A stretch of 64,000 bases of DNA from Malachius bipustulatus (GCA_910589415.1 OU342639.1:32186268-32250267), one strand, 5' to 3'; shown: positions 40,101-49,973, counted from the stretch's first letter. Translations and numbers: made by a program. The notes: generated from the letters alone by a model not told the origin.

Positions 40101-43100
40101 ATCTAGGAGACTGAAATTTTTATGGTGGTAAGATATCCACAAGAAGTGATCTGGTATTGCACTTGAGCAAAATCGGCCGAGCCGTTTCAAAATGGCAGCC
40201 GTTTGAATTTTTGGAAAATTAGCTATTTTTTGAGCCCTGTATAAGTAAGATAGAAAAAAAACTTTTTACGTAAATTAACAAGATTGGAAGAAAACTACTT
40301 GAAATTTGAGTTAATTCAATAAAATTTGCTTTATTTCTATTAATAAGCCAGTGGCGTGGGTAGGAAAAGGGTAAAAATTGCTAAATTTCTATAATCGTTT
40401 ATGAACATATTTTTGAAGTAATTGAACTGAAATTTTTACAGTAAACAACTGTGCTAATAACCCTTAACTCTCAAAAATTTCAAGAAGCAAATAAGAAAAA
40501 TGGCGGAGATATTCGAATAGTTTTACATTAATTTTTTCTCTCTAAAACTTCAAATTTTCGGTTTTCAAAACTCCCCTGTAACTTTTTTGCGAATTTATTA
40601 AAGGTAGTGTAAAGAATAGTATTTTTTAAGTAAAGTTAGCCAGTGACGGACACAGGAAAAGGAAAAAATTGTTAAATTTTGCCAATTTTTTTTGTTAAAT
40701 TTAAAAATCAATTTTGTGGCAGTTTTCAAACGAAATTAAATTTTCACTACGCGAATATAACCTGACCATGGAAAATTTCAGAAAGCCAATTTAAAAAGCG
40801 ATGAAAATGGAATCGCATAAAAATACACTATTTACGCGTCTGGTGCGCAAGAAGGTTTTTATATTGAAACAGCAAAACTTATTTCATTGAGCTGAGAGGC
40901 AATATCAATGAATGGTAAGTTAAACATGTGTTACTTGTTGGCCGTGTAAGGCCATGTAAACAAAGTAACAAATATTTAATCTGCTGACATAACAATAGAA
41001 TGTTTTAAATGTTAGGAAAGAGGACAAATTGAAAATCGCAACCGCAACCCGAGGATCTACACTTGTCAGTTTACTAAAGAATTAATTATTCACGGTAAAG
41101 GTAAATAGATAGGACCAGGACGGTTATGTTATAAGTCATTATCAAGTTGGCAATAATGGAAATCTGTGGAGTATTCATGATGAGAATATCTGTCAAGGTG
41201 AAGCCGAGCTGGTTGAATCATATCAACCTTAGATGCAAATACTAGTAAAACTTGATGTTCGCATTTGAATAATTTAGAAATAATCACACACTTAAAATAT
41301 GCCTACACTCAACACCATTCTTAATATTTAAAAGAGCGAGTCAAATTTAATTTATTTAATTGCATGCTAATCGAGCAAAATATGGAGTTCAAATAATTTT
41401 ATTAAATATTACAAAATGTCATTCCTGTTGTCGCCTTTTTCTTTATGAGATTTCCTCTTATTTAAAATAATTATTCTTGGATTATACTGATGAATCCTTT
41501 AGAAATTGTTTACACTCACAATGAATGATGTTTATTTCAATTGAATTGGTGCATTTACGGAGGTATAAGGTTTCAATTACCAGTGGACTCTCCCTAAATC
41601 AACCTCTCCTTAATTAATTAAATCGTATTTTTATTTTGGTAGGTAGGTAGGTACAACAAAATAGGATTTTGTGGAAATTATTGTTTCATTCATTTTTTTT
41701 TTCTTTTTCTTAATTCAAACTCTTCTTCAATATTAGCCATTTGCGACCAGTTTAAATAATTCAACTCTCTATAAATATAAATAGAGGATCAAGGTTTAAG
41801 AGGCTCATAAACACATCCTTATGTTATGAGTGTCTATGATAAGCTAGCTAACTGCTCTGTGAAGTGGGAACCCCGAAATATATCCAGAGAAGAGAGAGGG
41901 GATATACTGGTTTTAATTATTGCCCAAATTTTTAGCCACTTTTTGTCAGAAGGTCAATAAAAAATTAAAAGTCCTGAAAGACCCCCCCCCCCTAAAAAAA
42001 TAATAATACAAAATACGAAGGTAGATTGTCTAAAGATCGTCTAGCTAGAAAAATATAAAAAACTGTTTAAAAATTTATGAACAAGTAAGTGATTCCTACA
42101 TCAGCTTTCCCTTTCTTATAATGCCATATTGCCGAAATAAACTATTTATTTATTTATTTATTTATAATAATACAGTCAAATTTTTGATTTGTCAATTGTT
42201 TAATGACAATTGAATTGCGATCTCTTACATGTGTCTTATTTGGGGGGTGCCGGGCTTAAATCAGGTAGCTTTTTTTCGGGTAATTAATTAAAAAATTCAT
42301 TTGGGTAATTAATTAGGTATCTTAATTATTGTAAAGAAAGGTAACTTGGGCTTAAATTAAAGGAAATGAAAATAAAATAAAAGGCACGGTGGGTTCGGCT
42401 TGCGCCATAGGATACACCCCAGACAGCCATAATGCATGCCAAAAATGAGTGCAGTGCCCCCCGGTGTGCATGAAGTAGGTAAAGCCCCTACTAGACGTTG
42501 CTAGACAAAAGATGAATGACATGTTGTCAGACAACATGCCATCCATTAATGTTCTGCCGTGTTAACCGTAAACGCCGTAAGTGACAATTTTCTCATTTTC
42601 GGCTTATTGGATGTTCTGATGGGACTTTATATTCCCTATCTATTACCATAAGCGAAAACGCCGTATCTCCATCCTAACAGCTATAAATCGCTAATTTAGT
42701 TCGCCGTATTTGCAGGTTTCATCAGTTCTTTAGAGCATTTTACCGTATGTTCATTTTATTAGGGAAGTTTGCCGTATCTGTAAGCATAATATGCAGATAC
42801 GGCACAAATGTTAAATAAATTTAATACGTATATGAGTAATCCTTATCGAAAATGCCGTATCTAGAAAATAACCAAGTAAGATTCGTAGTTTGTTTTATTT
42901 ATTTCAAAGAATAATAATAAAAGTAATAATAATACAATAATAATTGTTTTACCGAAAGTACTTTAATAACGTTAAAAAAAATACATAATAATAAAATTGT
43001 GTGTGAATTTACCTTTCTTATTTCAATCATATCTTTTTTATTATTGAAAATAAATTGAAATATTTTTGTAGGTTTACATAAGACATCAAAAGGCATCATC

Positions 43101-46100
43101 TGTCATTTCCAAAATTTTCAAGGACTACTAGATCCCAGAATTTTCATTGTCAACTTTTGTTTTTCTTATGGCCGCCATATTGTTATTTCGTGTCATTCGC
43201 TATTAAAAAAATCTAAGAAACAAAATAAATAATCTATCACATTAAAAAAAAAATTTTCTTCCAAATTTTTGTTCTTCTTTTGTCGGAAAAATAACCTTTG
43301 TTTAACCGAATGGTTTAACCGAAACCTAAAAAAACCCATAAGGTAAGCAATGTCAAGTCGCGACGTCATATTGACGTTATTCGGTGAAATGATTTTCTTT
43401 TTTTTTTCGAATAAAGAATAAAATTTTTAAGAATTTTTTTAATTTGATAGATTTTTTCCTTGATTTTTTTAATAGCGAATAACACGAAAAAACAATATGG
43501 CGGCCATAAGAAAAACAAAAGTCGACTATGAAAACTCTGCGATCTAGCAGTCCTTGAAAATTTTCAAAATGACAGATGATAGCTTTTGATGACTTATGTG
43601 AACCTACAAAAATATTTTAATTTCTTTTCGATAAAAAAAGATATGATTGAAATAATAAATCCCCATTTTTAAGTTTTTGCAGGATATTTCAGCAACGCCT
43701 GAAGTTCCCATACATTTTCTTTCAGATTCTTAGTAAGCATAAAATTGTGCAACTTTTTTCTAATTTAACCCACCCTGTATCTTTTACCGTTTCCTAGATC
43801 CCAATGGTGAGCATCGAATTCTTAACCATCCTGTATACGGCAAAATCTCCTAGTATGTATAAGATATTTTTAACTGAAAAAACCGTAAGTTCATTTACGG
43901 CTAATCTATCTATTTTTCCTTTGAATATATTGCCGTAAGTGATTTTTTGAAAAAAACTGCAGTTTTTTAGAAAAAAGAATACGACTAAATAAAATTAGGC
44001 ATGTCAATAATAACTTATGGAAAATCAGGATTCTCAAAGATAACAATTGTGAACGGCAGATCGCAAAAGACAAAAACGTAAATATCTCAAAACTACTAAA
44101 ATGTAGATACGACGTTTAGGGTTAACACGGCAGTGTTGTGCTGTGAGCAAATTCATCTTTTTTTTTTATTAAAGGGTTTCAAAAATAAAAATTTTATAAC
44201 TTTTAAATAATTTTAATCATTAAGTTAAATAAACATTATGTTATAAACTTAAAACCTAAAAATAATAATTAATGCTATGACAGTAACATTTTAAATGTTA
44301 CATTAATTTTTATATGGTAATGTTTACAACAATGTACTTTTTTCACTGACTAGATGCATTTTGGCAGAATTGGATAATAATTGGATAACGAACGAGGCTA
44401 ATTTAATAGTATTAAATTGAGCAAAAGCATTTTGAGTATTAACGCCTGAAAACAATTACAAGATTATATAATTATAACACAACCAACGATGCAATTTTTG
44501 CTACAAAGTGATAAAGAAGTCTAGTTGTTTGTTATCCATATTCAGATTGAATTGAAAGACTAAACTGGCCAGGTGTTATGGAAGTGCTGTGATACCAAAC
44601 TCTGGTATCGACCAAAACTCCATCTCCTGGCTCGACAGCAAACGACAACGAGGAACAGACGTTCTCACATTCAGGCGACGGCTGCAAATACCATGTCTTG
44701 GATCCTTTAATTTGTCCCTGCCACATGAGACGATTTATAAAATCCAGATGAGTCGTTGCACCCATATCGTATCCCATGAAAACATAATCTTTCGACGGTA
44801 TCTCACAGTCTTCTGGTAAGAAATGCGGTTTGGAATAATATTTTCTCATCGCTTTTAGAATCTGAGGATGACAATTGCCCCAACCTACGTACCATGATTT
44901 TTTACCGGGGCTGTTTTTAATTCGTTTTTCACTCATCGAAAACACATCTTTGATTGATATAAAATCTGACTTAAAATGTAAAAATTGGCACTCTTCATCG
45001 ACACTTCTGTAGGAATCGTCTAGGGTTTCATATAAAGTCTTGAAGAAGTTGAAATCGAAATGTTTTATGGCCGGCCACTCCTTGAAGGCTTGCTTAATAA
45101 CGATCGGCTTGGAGGTGTAAGCATAAGCTTTGAATTCTTCACGGGTAACATTTGGTAGTATTGTTGCTCTTGTCACGTTAATGCAGTATTTACAGTTAGA
45201 TATAGGTCTTGTCGCTTCCCATATAAAATAATTATTTGGCAAAATACATCTCACTCCAGTTATATAATTCTTGGTAGCATTAATGTAATAAATATTACCC
45301 TGATATATGACACAACAAACTAGGACAGCAATGCTCCACAGCAGGTATCTCCTGGATGGTGTTAATGATTTCTGTAAATCTTTGGTTGATATTTCGTAAG
45401 TTTTAAGGTAACATTTACTCAGTAAACGAAAGTTGTTTACTAATTGCGAGGACGTCTCATCTTTTGATTCACAATAATTATCCATAATCACACGCACACT
45501 TCATAATGAAACTATGAAATTTGATAACAGATGTTTTTAACCTGTGCTAGTGCTAGCCTACACAGGTATCATTGGTTTAGAAACGAACTGCCTTCATTTG
45601 ATTCGATGAGTATGTTACAGAAAATCATATTTTCCGTAGCATTAGTATTTATAAATTACAACGTTAACATTACAAAATACAAACCGGACGTAAATGAAAA
45701 TGATGTTAAATTTCATTCATTCATATTAGTCTAGGTTAGGCGTCAGCCAATTTTTTTAGTAAACATCTGTTTGTTTAAATGTCATGTCAAATCATAGACA
45801 ATTAATTGGGTAGGCAACCTGTCATTCATGTCTTTATGCATAACATGCGTAGGCAACCCGTTAATCAATGCGGGTTTTCTGAATATTTGGCTTTGCGCTG
45901 TTGCCAGACGTTAAAATTTTACCCTACAATAAAAATAATTGATTTTGCAATAAATCAATAATAATTAATAAAGTAGATTATTCGAAGGTTAAATTTTAAG
46001 ACAATTTTTATGTGTTAGGTAAACAGTGCCAGTGAAATTAAACTAAGCACAAAATGTTCAGGCTTGATACACTTATTACAAACGAGTTTGTATACACCAC

Positions 46101-49100
46101 TCTCTTATACCTAAAGGAGCAAAGGAAAGGTATCATTATTTTTAAGGATTTGATTCTTAGAGTCATTAAAAAAAAATAACCGTCTTAACTGGTCAACTAC
46201 AGGGTGTATAAATAATTGACGAATTGTCTAGAAAAGTCATTTACGCTTCAGAAAACATCAGTTTAACAAATGCGTAGTATTCCATGTTCTGTTTTTAAAT
46301 TGTTGGTAATTTTGTTTTAAGCAAAACTCGTCGTTAATCAAAAAGGTTTCTAAAATTATTATTATTTAAATAAAACGAAATGGCGTACAATTTTTCTTAA
46401 AAAATATTTAATACAAATCTCGCACTAACGCCACTGATAGAAATATACAGTATGTCCCAAATTGAGTAGGATTGATTGCATAGCTGAACAAGAAATGTCT
46501 GAAAAACAAGCACTTTGAATTTGACTGTTTTTCAGCAGATAGGACTACATGTTCTTGAACTATTTGGGGTCATCAGATAACATTTTCTTATTATTTACAG
46601 AATACGACCGCAGATACCACGTGAGATAATTGATATGTGTCATGTTTGCACTACTGTCACCCCTGGAGAGCCCCAGGTCACCCTGGGAAACGACAAAGCT
46701 TTTACTTATAACTATGTGTTCGATATGGAAGCCAGCCAGGAAGAAGTTTATGAGGCGTGTGTCGCTTCACTAGTCAATTCATCACTGGAAGGGTAAGCAG
46801 ATTAAATTCACGTCTTGTACCAGTTTTTTGTATAATGATTTATTGTTATAATTGGTTAGGTACAATGCTACGGTGCTGGCGTATGGCCAAACTGGCTCTG
46901 GAAAAACTTACACGATGGGATCGGGCTTTGACGTCCAATTACAGCCCGATAAATTAGGTATCATTCCGAGAGCCATCCATCACCTGTTTGATGGTATTCG
47001 TTCACGCATTGATGCTGCGCAAGAAAACGGCTTCATAGCACCAGAATTCAAAGTCACTGCGCAATTCATGGAACTGTATAATGAAGAAGTAATCGATTTG
47101 TTCAATCCGTGCTATAATAAAGTAAGTTGATTGATCGTTATTATTTTATTGTAATTAATTGTAACTGTTTATTTTTTATTCCAGGAAAAAGTTTATAAAA
47201 TTCATGAAGATCCATACGGCGGTATCCAAGTGAAAGGTGTAACATTTAGGCCTGTTTTATCAGCCGACGAAGCACTTCAGTATCTGAGGACAGGCGCGTT
47301 GTCTCGTACGACAGCAAGCACGCAAATGAACACCCAGTCGTCACGATCGCATGCTATATTCACTTTGCACATAAAGCAACAACGAATAGTACCATCGTCT
47401 GAGGGGGACACTGACGAAGTTGAAACATTTACAGCTAAATTTCATTTTGTTGATTTGGCCGGTTCTGAACGGTTGAAAAGAACCGGCGCTACGGGAGAAC
47501 GACAGAAAGAAGGAATATCTATCAACTGCGGGCTGTTAGCCTTAGGGAACGTGATTTCTGCGTTGGGGGATAAATCGAAAAGAGCCCTGCATGTCCCTTA
47601 CCGGGATTCTAAATTAACGAGGCTTCTACAAGATAGTTTAGGAGGGAATAGTCAGACTGTGATGATCGCTTGCGTCAGTCCTAGTGATACAGACTTTATG
47701 GAAACTTTGAACACTTTAAAGTATGCCAATAGGGCTCGTAATATTAAAAATAAAGTATTTATTAATCAGGATAAAACTTCTAAAACTATATCGCAACTTA
47801 AGCAGCAAATAGCACAATTACAGTTAGAATTAGTCGAGTACAAACAGGGCAAACGAATAATTGGACAAGATGGTAGTGAAATGGTTAACGATATGTTCTA
47901 TGAAAATAATATGTTACAAAGTGAAATTAATAATTTAAGAATTAGGGTTAAGGCGATACAGGAAACTATTGATGCTTTAACACTTAAAAATACTAATTTG
48001 CTGGCGGAAAAGGCTACTGGGGCATGGATCGCAAGTGGAAATGACAATGACGTTGCTAGCATGGTACAAGCTTATCTCAAAGAAATCGAAGAGCTACAGG
48101 CTAAATTGATGGAGTCCACAAGTACATGTGAACTACTCAGAAAACAACTTTCGAGGTCTCAGAGTGCTGCCCAGCACAACTCTGTTATGGATGTTTCTAT
48201 GGACGAGAATTTTTCACTTATCGAAGAAGCTAAAAAAGAACTCAAAAAAGAAAGACAAGTTCTCGAGAGAAGCAGGCGGTCATCAGAAATGGATAACGAC
48301 TCTGAGGATACAGAGAATGAACTAGAGAGTGATGCAGAGGACAGAGATTTTGAAACTAAATTGAAAGACGAACTAATGTTACTAACAAATGATATTGATA
48401 CTAAGCAGAAGCTGATCGATGAATTAGAATTATCGCAGAGGCGCATGCAACACATGAGGCAACATTACGAAGATAAATTAATGCAGTTGCAGGTGCGAAT
48501 AAAAAATACGCAAGAAGAACGTGATAAAGTTCTCCATTCGTACAGTGGACGTTCCGATTTTACGGATCAAGTTAAAAAAGTGAAAGAAGAGTATACTAGA
48601 AAACTCACCGAGATGCAGCGTGAGTTGAAGAAACTACAGTCTGCACAAAAAGAGCACTCAAGACTGCTCCGAAATCAGAGTCACCATGAGAATCAGTTGA
48701 AATCCTATAAAAATGAAGTTTTGGAAATGAAGCGCGCTAAGGTGCGGCTTATTAACAAGATGAAAGAGGAATCCCAAAAACATAAAGAAGCAGAATTGAA
48801 ACGTCTTAGAGAAATAGCACAGCTAAGAAAAGAAACGAGGAAAAATGCAAACACTATAAAGACCATGGAAGCGGAAAGGAGAATAAAAGATCAAGTATTA
48901 AAAAGGAAACAGGAAGAAGTATCGGTGTTGAGGAAGAATCAGAGGAGTAAATTGAGCTTGAAAGCAGCCGGACGAGTTCCATTGAAAGTTTTCTCTGAGA
49001 AGGCTTGTAAACAGAAGTGGCTCAAGGTCGAAAAATCAGTAAACAATATTGCAATGAGTAGAAGAGGGCTCGTTGAGCAAGAAGTTCGAATGGTACATTT

Positions 49101-49973
49101 TCTTGAAAAACGTGAAGCTTTAGGTATTTACTTTTATAATTAATAATTAATTAAATTTAAATCTACCTCTTACCTCATCTAGGGAAAGAATTAGACGTTC
49201 TGGAAGAGCGTAGAAAACAGGCTGTAGAGAAGAATCAAGATACTAGCCAACTGGATAGTTACATTGAAGACATAAAAGAGAATATCAACTACGTGCAGGA
49301 GACAATAAGTGAGACGCAACATAATGTTATGGATCTGGAAGAAGCTCAAGACACCAACGAAAGTGCCGACTTACAGCAAATAGTTGATTCAGTTGTTGAC
49401 ATAACCGAAGCCAAGTATATCATACAGAAGCTGTACAACATGACGCTCAGCCAGAGCCATGCCGTTGCTCAGAGAGATGCTAAACTGAAAGAGAATGAGG
49501 CTACTCTTGCCGAGGTTTGTTTATTTTACTCATGTTAACTTTCACAGCTAATTCTTTTCTTGTAACTTTCAAATTTCAGTTGCAACAAGAAAGTAACGTG
49601 AAAGGTCAACTATTAGATCATGTGTTACATAACGAGATACCAATTTTTTCAAAAGAATTGACTACAAGTATATCAAGCAATGCAAATGATACTAGCTCAA
49701 ATAATTCTACTAGATCTTCGTCTCCATTAGATATTCAGTAAGTACGAACCTTATAAGAAGTACGTGTTAGTTATTGTTTTATTTTTTAGATTTTCCGTTC
49801 CCGAAACGTCCAGTCAGAGTAAATCGAAAATAAGAAGACGAACTGCACTGCCGGCTGAGTTATTATTTGGACTGCATATGCAACCATCGATGACACAGTC
49901 GCAGGATTCAAACACTTTGAGATTGAATCAAAATTTACAGCGGGTCCCCAGTATGCCAGGCAGTTTAAAGTAA
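25136..49973 (+). CDS. Klp31E: KIF21-type kinesin (Klp31E-like), 7 coding exons
   Basis: This is a kinesin-4-family plus-end motor that in its vertebrate relatives restrains microtubule growth. Exons: 25136-25173, 46601-46792, 46860-47121, 47185-49123, 49183-49514, 49580-49737, 49790-49973; all phases join (1034 codons). Residues 9-354 are the motor: P-loop GQTGSGKT at 86-93, switch I NTQSSRSH at 213-220, switch II DLAGSE at 254-259, and [19 protein letters not shown]. Charged coiled coil fills 365-930, with the KIF21 signatures [19 protein letters not shown] and SKIRRRT near the end. WD40 repeats present in human KIF21A are absent and the protein stops soon after the RRRT motif, close to the roughly 1050-residue fly protein. 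Intron 1 is 21.4 kb and holds a nested antisense gene and many transposons. The start [13 protein letters not shown] aligns with the family N-terminus. An AATAAA lies at 50189. Confidence 0.92.
27660..28235. repeat. Degenerate ATTTCCA(C/G) short-period repeat flanking a poly(G) island
   Basis: Two blocks, about 27665-27800 and 28105-28235, are dense in TATTTCCA, ATTTCCAC and TTATTTCCAGTT variants, with around twenty copies at irregular spacing. Between them is an unrelated insert with two long poly(G) tracts. This looks like an old minisatellite split by an insertion. Confidence 0.6.
27881..27970 (+). repeat. Two 50-bp tandem units each starting with a poly(G) run
   Basis: G(10) at 27881-27890 is followed by CACTTCACAGACCTTTCCGG. 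G(17) at 27931-27947 is followed by CAACTTCACACACCTTTCCA. The two units are clear duplicates with a 50-nt period. They may form G-quadruplexes on the plus strand. The (A)CTTCACA word recurs at 16-25 and in the foldback at 29.1 kb. Confidence 0.7.
29087..29453. repeat. Foldback element, about 75-bp arms
   Basis: The left arm 29087-29160 (GTTTGACCACGTCCGGAAGA... GCTAACTTCACATCTCCCTGG) is matched by the reverse complement of 29381-29453 (GTTAAACCACGGTCAAG... GCTAACTTCACATCTCTCTGG). Identity is about four in five. An inner partial match (AAATCATATCTTCTTTTCTAG) continues the symmetry toward the centre near 29270. No coding sequence lies within. Confidence 0.75.
30905..31250 (-). mobile_element. 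LINE reverse transcriptase relic (YADD region)
   Basis: Minus-strand frames give [20 protein letters not shown], the equivalent of the GVPQGS-LGPLLFN motif, and after one frameshift YADDLKTF, the catalytic YADD box. Upstream are [20 protein letters not shown] residues. Stops and a frameshift show it is inactive. Only the palm portion of reverse transcriptase remains. Confidence 0.75.
31377..32099. repeat. Three-copy foldback: two direct units and one inverted unit
   Basis: The unit opens with AAATC(C/T)...CCGTACTTG, passes through AGAAAAGC-ATTTTCCGATCGGC and GGAAAGTACAGGAAAAATGC, and ends CGGCACACTTC. Copies are at about 31377-31570 (forward), 31695-31880 (forward, more diverged) and 31925-32099 (reverse complement). 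The outer two can pair as long inverted arms. No protein is encoded; open frames inside are chance. Confidence 0.75.
32834..32912 (-). pseudogene. tRNA-derived relic (SINE head or tRNA pseudogene)
   Basis: On the minus strand an A box (TAGCTGAGTAGTTTGG, 32886-32902) and a perfect B box (GGTTCAAACCC, 32842-32852) sit at the spacing of an internal pol III promoter. They are followed by GGGCCAACAAC and a T-run terminator. The T arm folds with one mismatch. The acceptor and anticodon stems do not pair properly, so it is not a working tRNA. A tRNA-derived SINE fits best, but I see no long tail to confirm it. Confidence 0.55.
33797..33810 (+). repeat. Short (TG)n tract
   Basis: A small TGTGTGTGTGTG run lies near the 3' end of the minus-strand LINE. 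Just before it, near 33735, is TACAGGGCGTTTCAGAGATA, the sort of end seen on several insect repeats. Confidence 0.6.
33820..35150 (-). mobile_element. 5'-truncated LINE with long open RNase H frame (I/R1-like)
   Basis: An open frame on the minus strand runs from about 35301 to 33949 (450 codons), but its first 40-60 residues come from neighbouring DNA. The LINE part starts around residues [18 protein letters not shown]. The RNase H domain is clear: [30 protein letters not shown] and [19 protein letters not shown] supply the D-E-D-D set. A C-terminal [16 protein letters not shown] knuckle (C-C-H-C) follows, which is the usual end of ORF2 in RNase H-bearing LINEs. Reverse transcriptase and endonuclease are missing. 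The frame has no stops across about 370 codons, so the insertion may be recent relative to the other relics here. Confidence 0.85.
35208..37150 (+). mobile_element. Loa/I-like LINE: RT, RNase H and zinc knuckle, broken by frameshifts
   Basis: Reading on the plus strand: [13 protein letters not shown] with [16 protein letters not shown], then [20 protein letters not shown] and GYADDIVI (reverse transcriptase, about 35210-35620). Next is the thumb/connection ([35 protein letters not shown], 35780-36100). RNase H follows ([56 protein letters not shown], 36260-36640), and finally [18 protein letters not shown] at about 36900. At least three breaks occur: near 35620 (stop), near 35750, and near 36370 where the frame shifts inside RNase H. 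The 5' end is lost at the junction with the opposite-strand LINE. The 3' UTR ends near 37150. It is inactive. Confidence 0.88.
37310..37600 (+). other. Unassigned open frame after the LINE
   Basis: A 91-codon frame contains a charged stretch ([20 protein letters not shown]) followed by a hydrophobic poly-F region from a T-rich tract. I recognise no family. The charged part is unlike chance AT-rich sequence and may be another transposon fragment. No splice sites or start context support a gene. Confidence 0.2.
37750..38035 (-). mobile_element. LINE reverse transcriptase relic (AFD and GVPQGS motifs)
   Basis: On the minus strand, [20 protein letters not shown] matches the catalytic (L/F)-D--KAFD motif of LINE reverse transcriptase. 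Further on, [16 protein letters not shown] matches the GVPQGSxLGPLLF box, with in-frame breaks between them. Only about 280 bp remain and it is inactive. Confidence 0.75.
38560..39065 (+). mobile_element. mariner transposase relic
   Basis: Plus-strand frames give [20 protein letters not shown] followed by [11 protein letters not shown], the mariner H-H-D-N-A box with the second catalytic Asp. Then come a shortened catalytic segment, [17 protein letters not shown], and GDGYFEGG, the family C-terminus. Several frameshifts and a deletion over the third Asp region (PxxPDLAP-D) make it dead. Terminal inverted repeats were not found. Confidence 0.8.
39066..42553. other. Intronic AT-rich stretch with no gene
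   Basis: 39.7-40.8 kb contains repeated insect-type phrases (AATTTTTATGGTGGTAAGATA, GAGCCCTGTATAAGTAAGA) but no clear terminal repeats. A poly(C) run is at 41982-41992 and a TTTATTTA run near 42145-42165. Near 42520 there is a 19-bp near-palindrome (CATGTTGTCAGACAACATG). Confidence 0.5.
42554..44133. mobile_element. 1.58-kb TIR element with repeated GCCGTA motif, carrying a nested foldback
   Basis: The left terminus CTGCCGTGTTAACCGTAAAC is matched by the reverse complement of the right terminus (CTGCCGTGTTAACCCTAAAC). The match extends to about 28 bp, through CGCCGTA against CGTCGTA. TGTT flanks both ends (42550-42553 and 44134-44137) and may be a 4-bp target duplication. GCCGTA or TACGGC recurs at least ten times in the two subterminal thirds (for example 42575, 42660, 42703, 42771, 42800, 42852, 43837, 43902, 43931). 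No transposase is encoded. The middle third (43018-43660) is a separate foldback element. Subterminal repeats of this kind usually bind the transposase; the superfamily is unknown to me. Confidence 0.75.
43018..43660. repeat. Foldback element with about 225-bp arms, family copy 1
   Basis: The left arm 43018-43240 and the right arm 43446-43660 are reverse complements at roughly 85 percent by eye. Landmarks are ATTTCAATCATATCTTTTTT, AATATTTTTGTAGGTT-ACATAA, CTTATGGCCGCCATATTGTT and ATTCGCTATTAAAAAAATC. A weaker match continues inward (ACCGAAT, GACGTCATATTGACGT). It sits wholly inside the TIR element at 42554-44133. A relative lies at 60.6 kb. Confidence 0.8.
44532..45485 (-). CDS. Type II membrane JmjC/cupin-8 protein, single exon
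   Basis: This is a likely Fe(II)/2-oxoglutarate-dependent oxygenase. The 317-codon intronless frame starts at ATG 45485. Residues 1-47 are polar. 48-61 are hydrophobic after an RR pair (type II anchor), so the rest should face the ER/Golgi lumen; three sequons (N69, N103, N112) and many cysteines agree. The catalytic core has [17 protein letters not shown] (127-143), iron ligands H246-L-D248 and H299 (VWYHST), and K263 in KGSKTWYL as probable 2-oxoglutarate partner. Cupin-8 proteins include protein hydroxylases such as JMJD8, also lumenal. The substrate is unknown. The gene lies antisense in kinesin intron 1, about 400 bp from a TIR element. The lack of introns could mean an old retrocopy, but all key residues are kept and the frame is intact. 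A possible poly(A) signal (TTTATT on plus) is at 44165-44170. Confidence 0.88.
   Translation of the reverse strand: MDNYCESKDETSSQLVNNFRLLSKCYLKTYEISTKDLQKSLTPSRRYLLWSIAVLVCCVIYQGNIYYINATKNYITGVRCILPNNYFIWEATRPISNCKYCINVTRATILPNVTREEFKAYAYTSKPIVIKQAFKEWPAIKHFDFNFFKTLYETLDDSYRSVDEECQFLHFKSDFISIKDVFSMSEKRIKNSPGKKSWYVGWGNCHPQILKAMRKYYSKPHFLPEDCEIPSKDYVFMGYDMGATTHLDFINRLMWQGQIKGSKTWYLQPSPECENVCSSLSFAVEPGDGVLVDTRVWYHSTSITPGQFSLSIQSEYG
45486..46600. other. Kinesin intron 1 end; upstream of the JmjC gene
   Basis: The JmjC promoter should lie here but no TATA box or clear initiator stands out. 46380-46437 has TGGCGTAC...AACGCCACTG, a small hAT-like inverted-repeat remnant. The short plus-strand frame at 45531-45734 shows no family likeness. 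Confidence 0.4.

Larger units (their letters stand above)
25174..46600 (+). other. 21.4-kb first intron of the kinesin gene
   Basis: The donor AG|GTAAAA follows residue 12 and the acceptor TTATTTACAG precedes ATACGACCGCAG; joining them restores VAVRIRPQ, a conserved kinesin strand. The intron contains the JmjC gene on the minus strand, five recognisable retrotransposon or transposon protein relics, three inverted-repeat elements and a TIR element. I found no further kinesin exon inside. 25.2-27.6 kb and 39.1-42.5 kb are AT-rich with nothing assignable. Confidence 0.8.

Noticed and set aside
42520..42538. 19-bp near-palindrome as an operator
   Set aside because: It is a single short palindrome in an intron with no partner site or gene start nearby.
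45486..45497. Longer JmjC start at a GTG codon
   Set aside because: Nuclear animal genes start at ATG; the first in-frame ATG is at 45485.
48159..48455. Serine-rich open frame on the minus strand inside the kinesin
   Set aside because: It is the antisense shadow of the Glu/Lys-rich coiled-coil exon; the Ser/Leu bias follows from the opposite strand.
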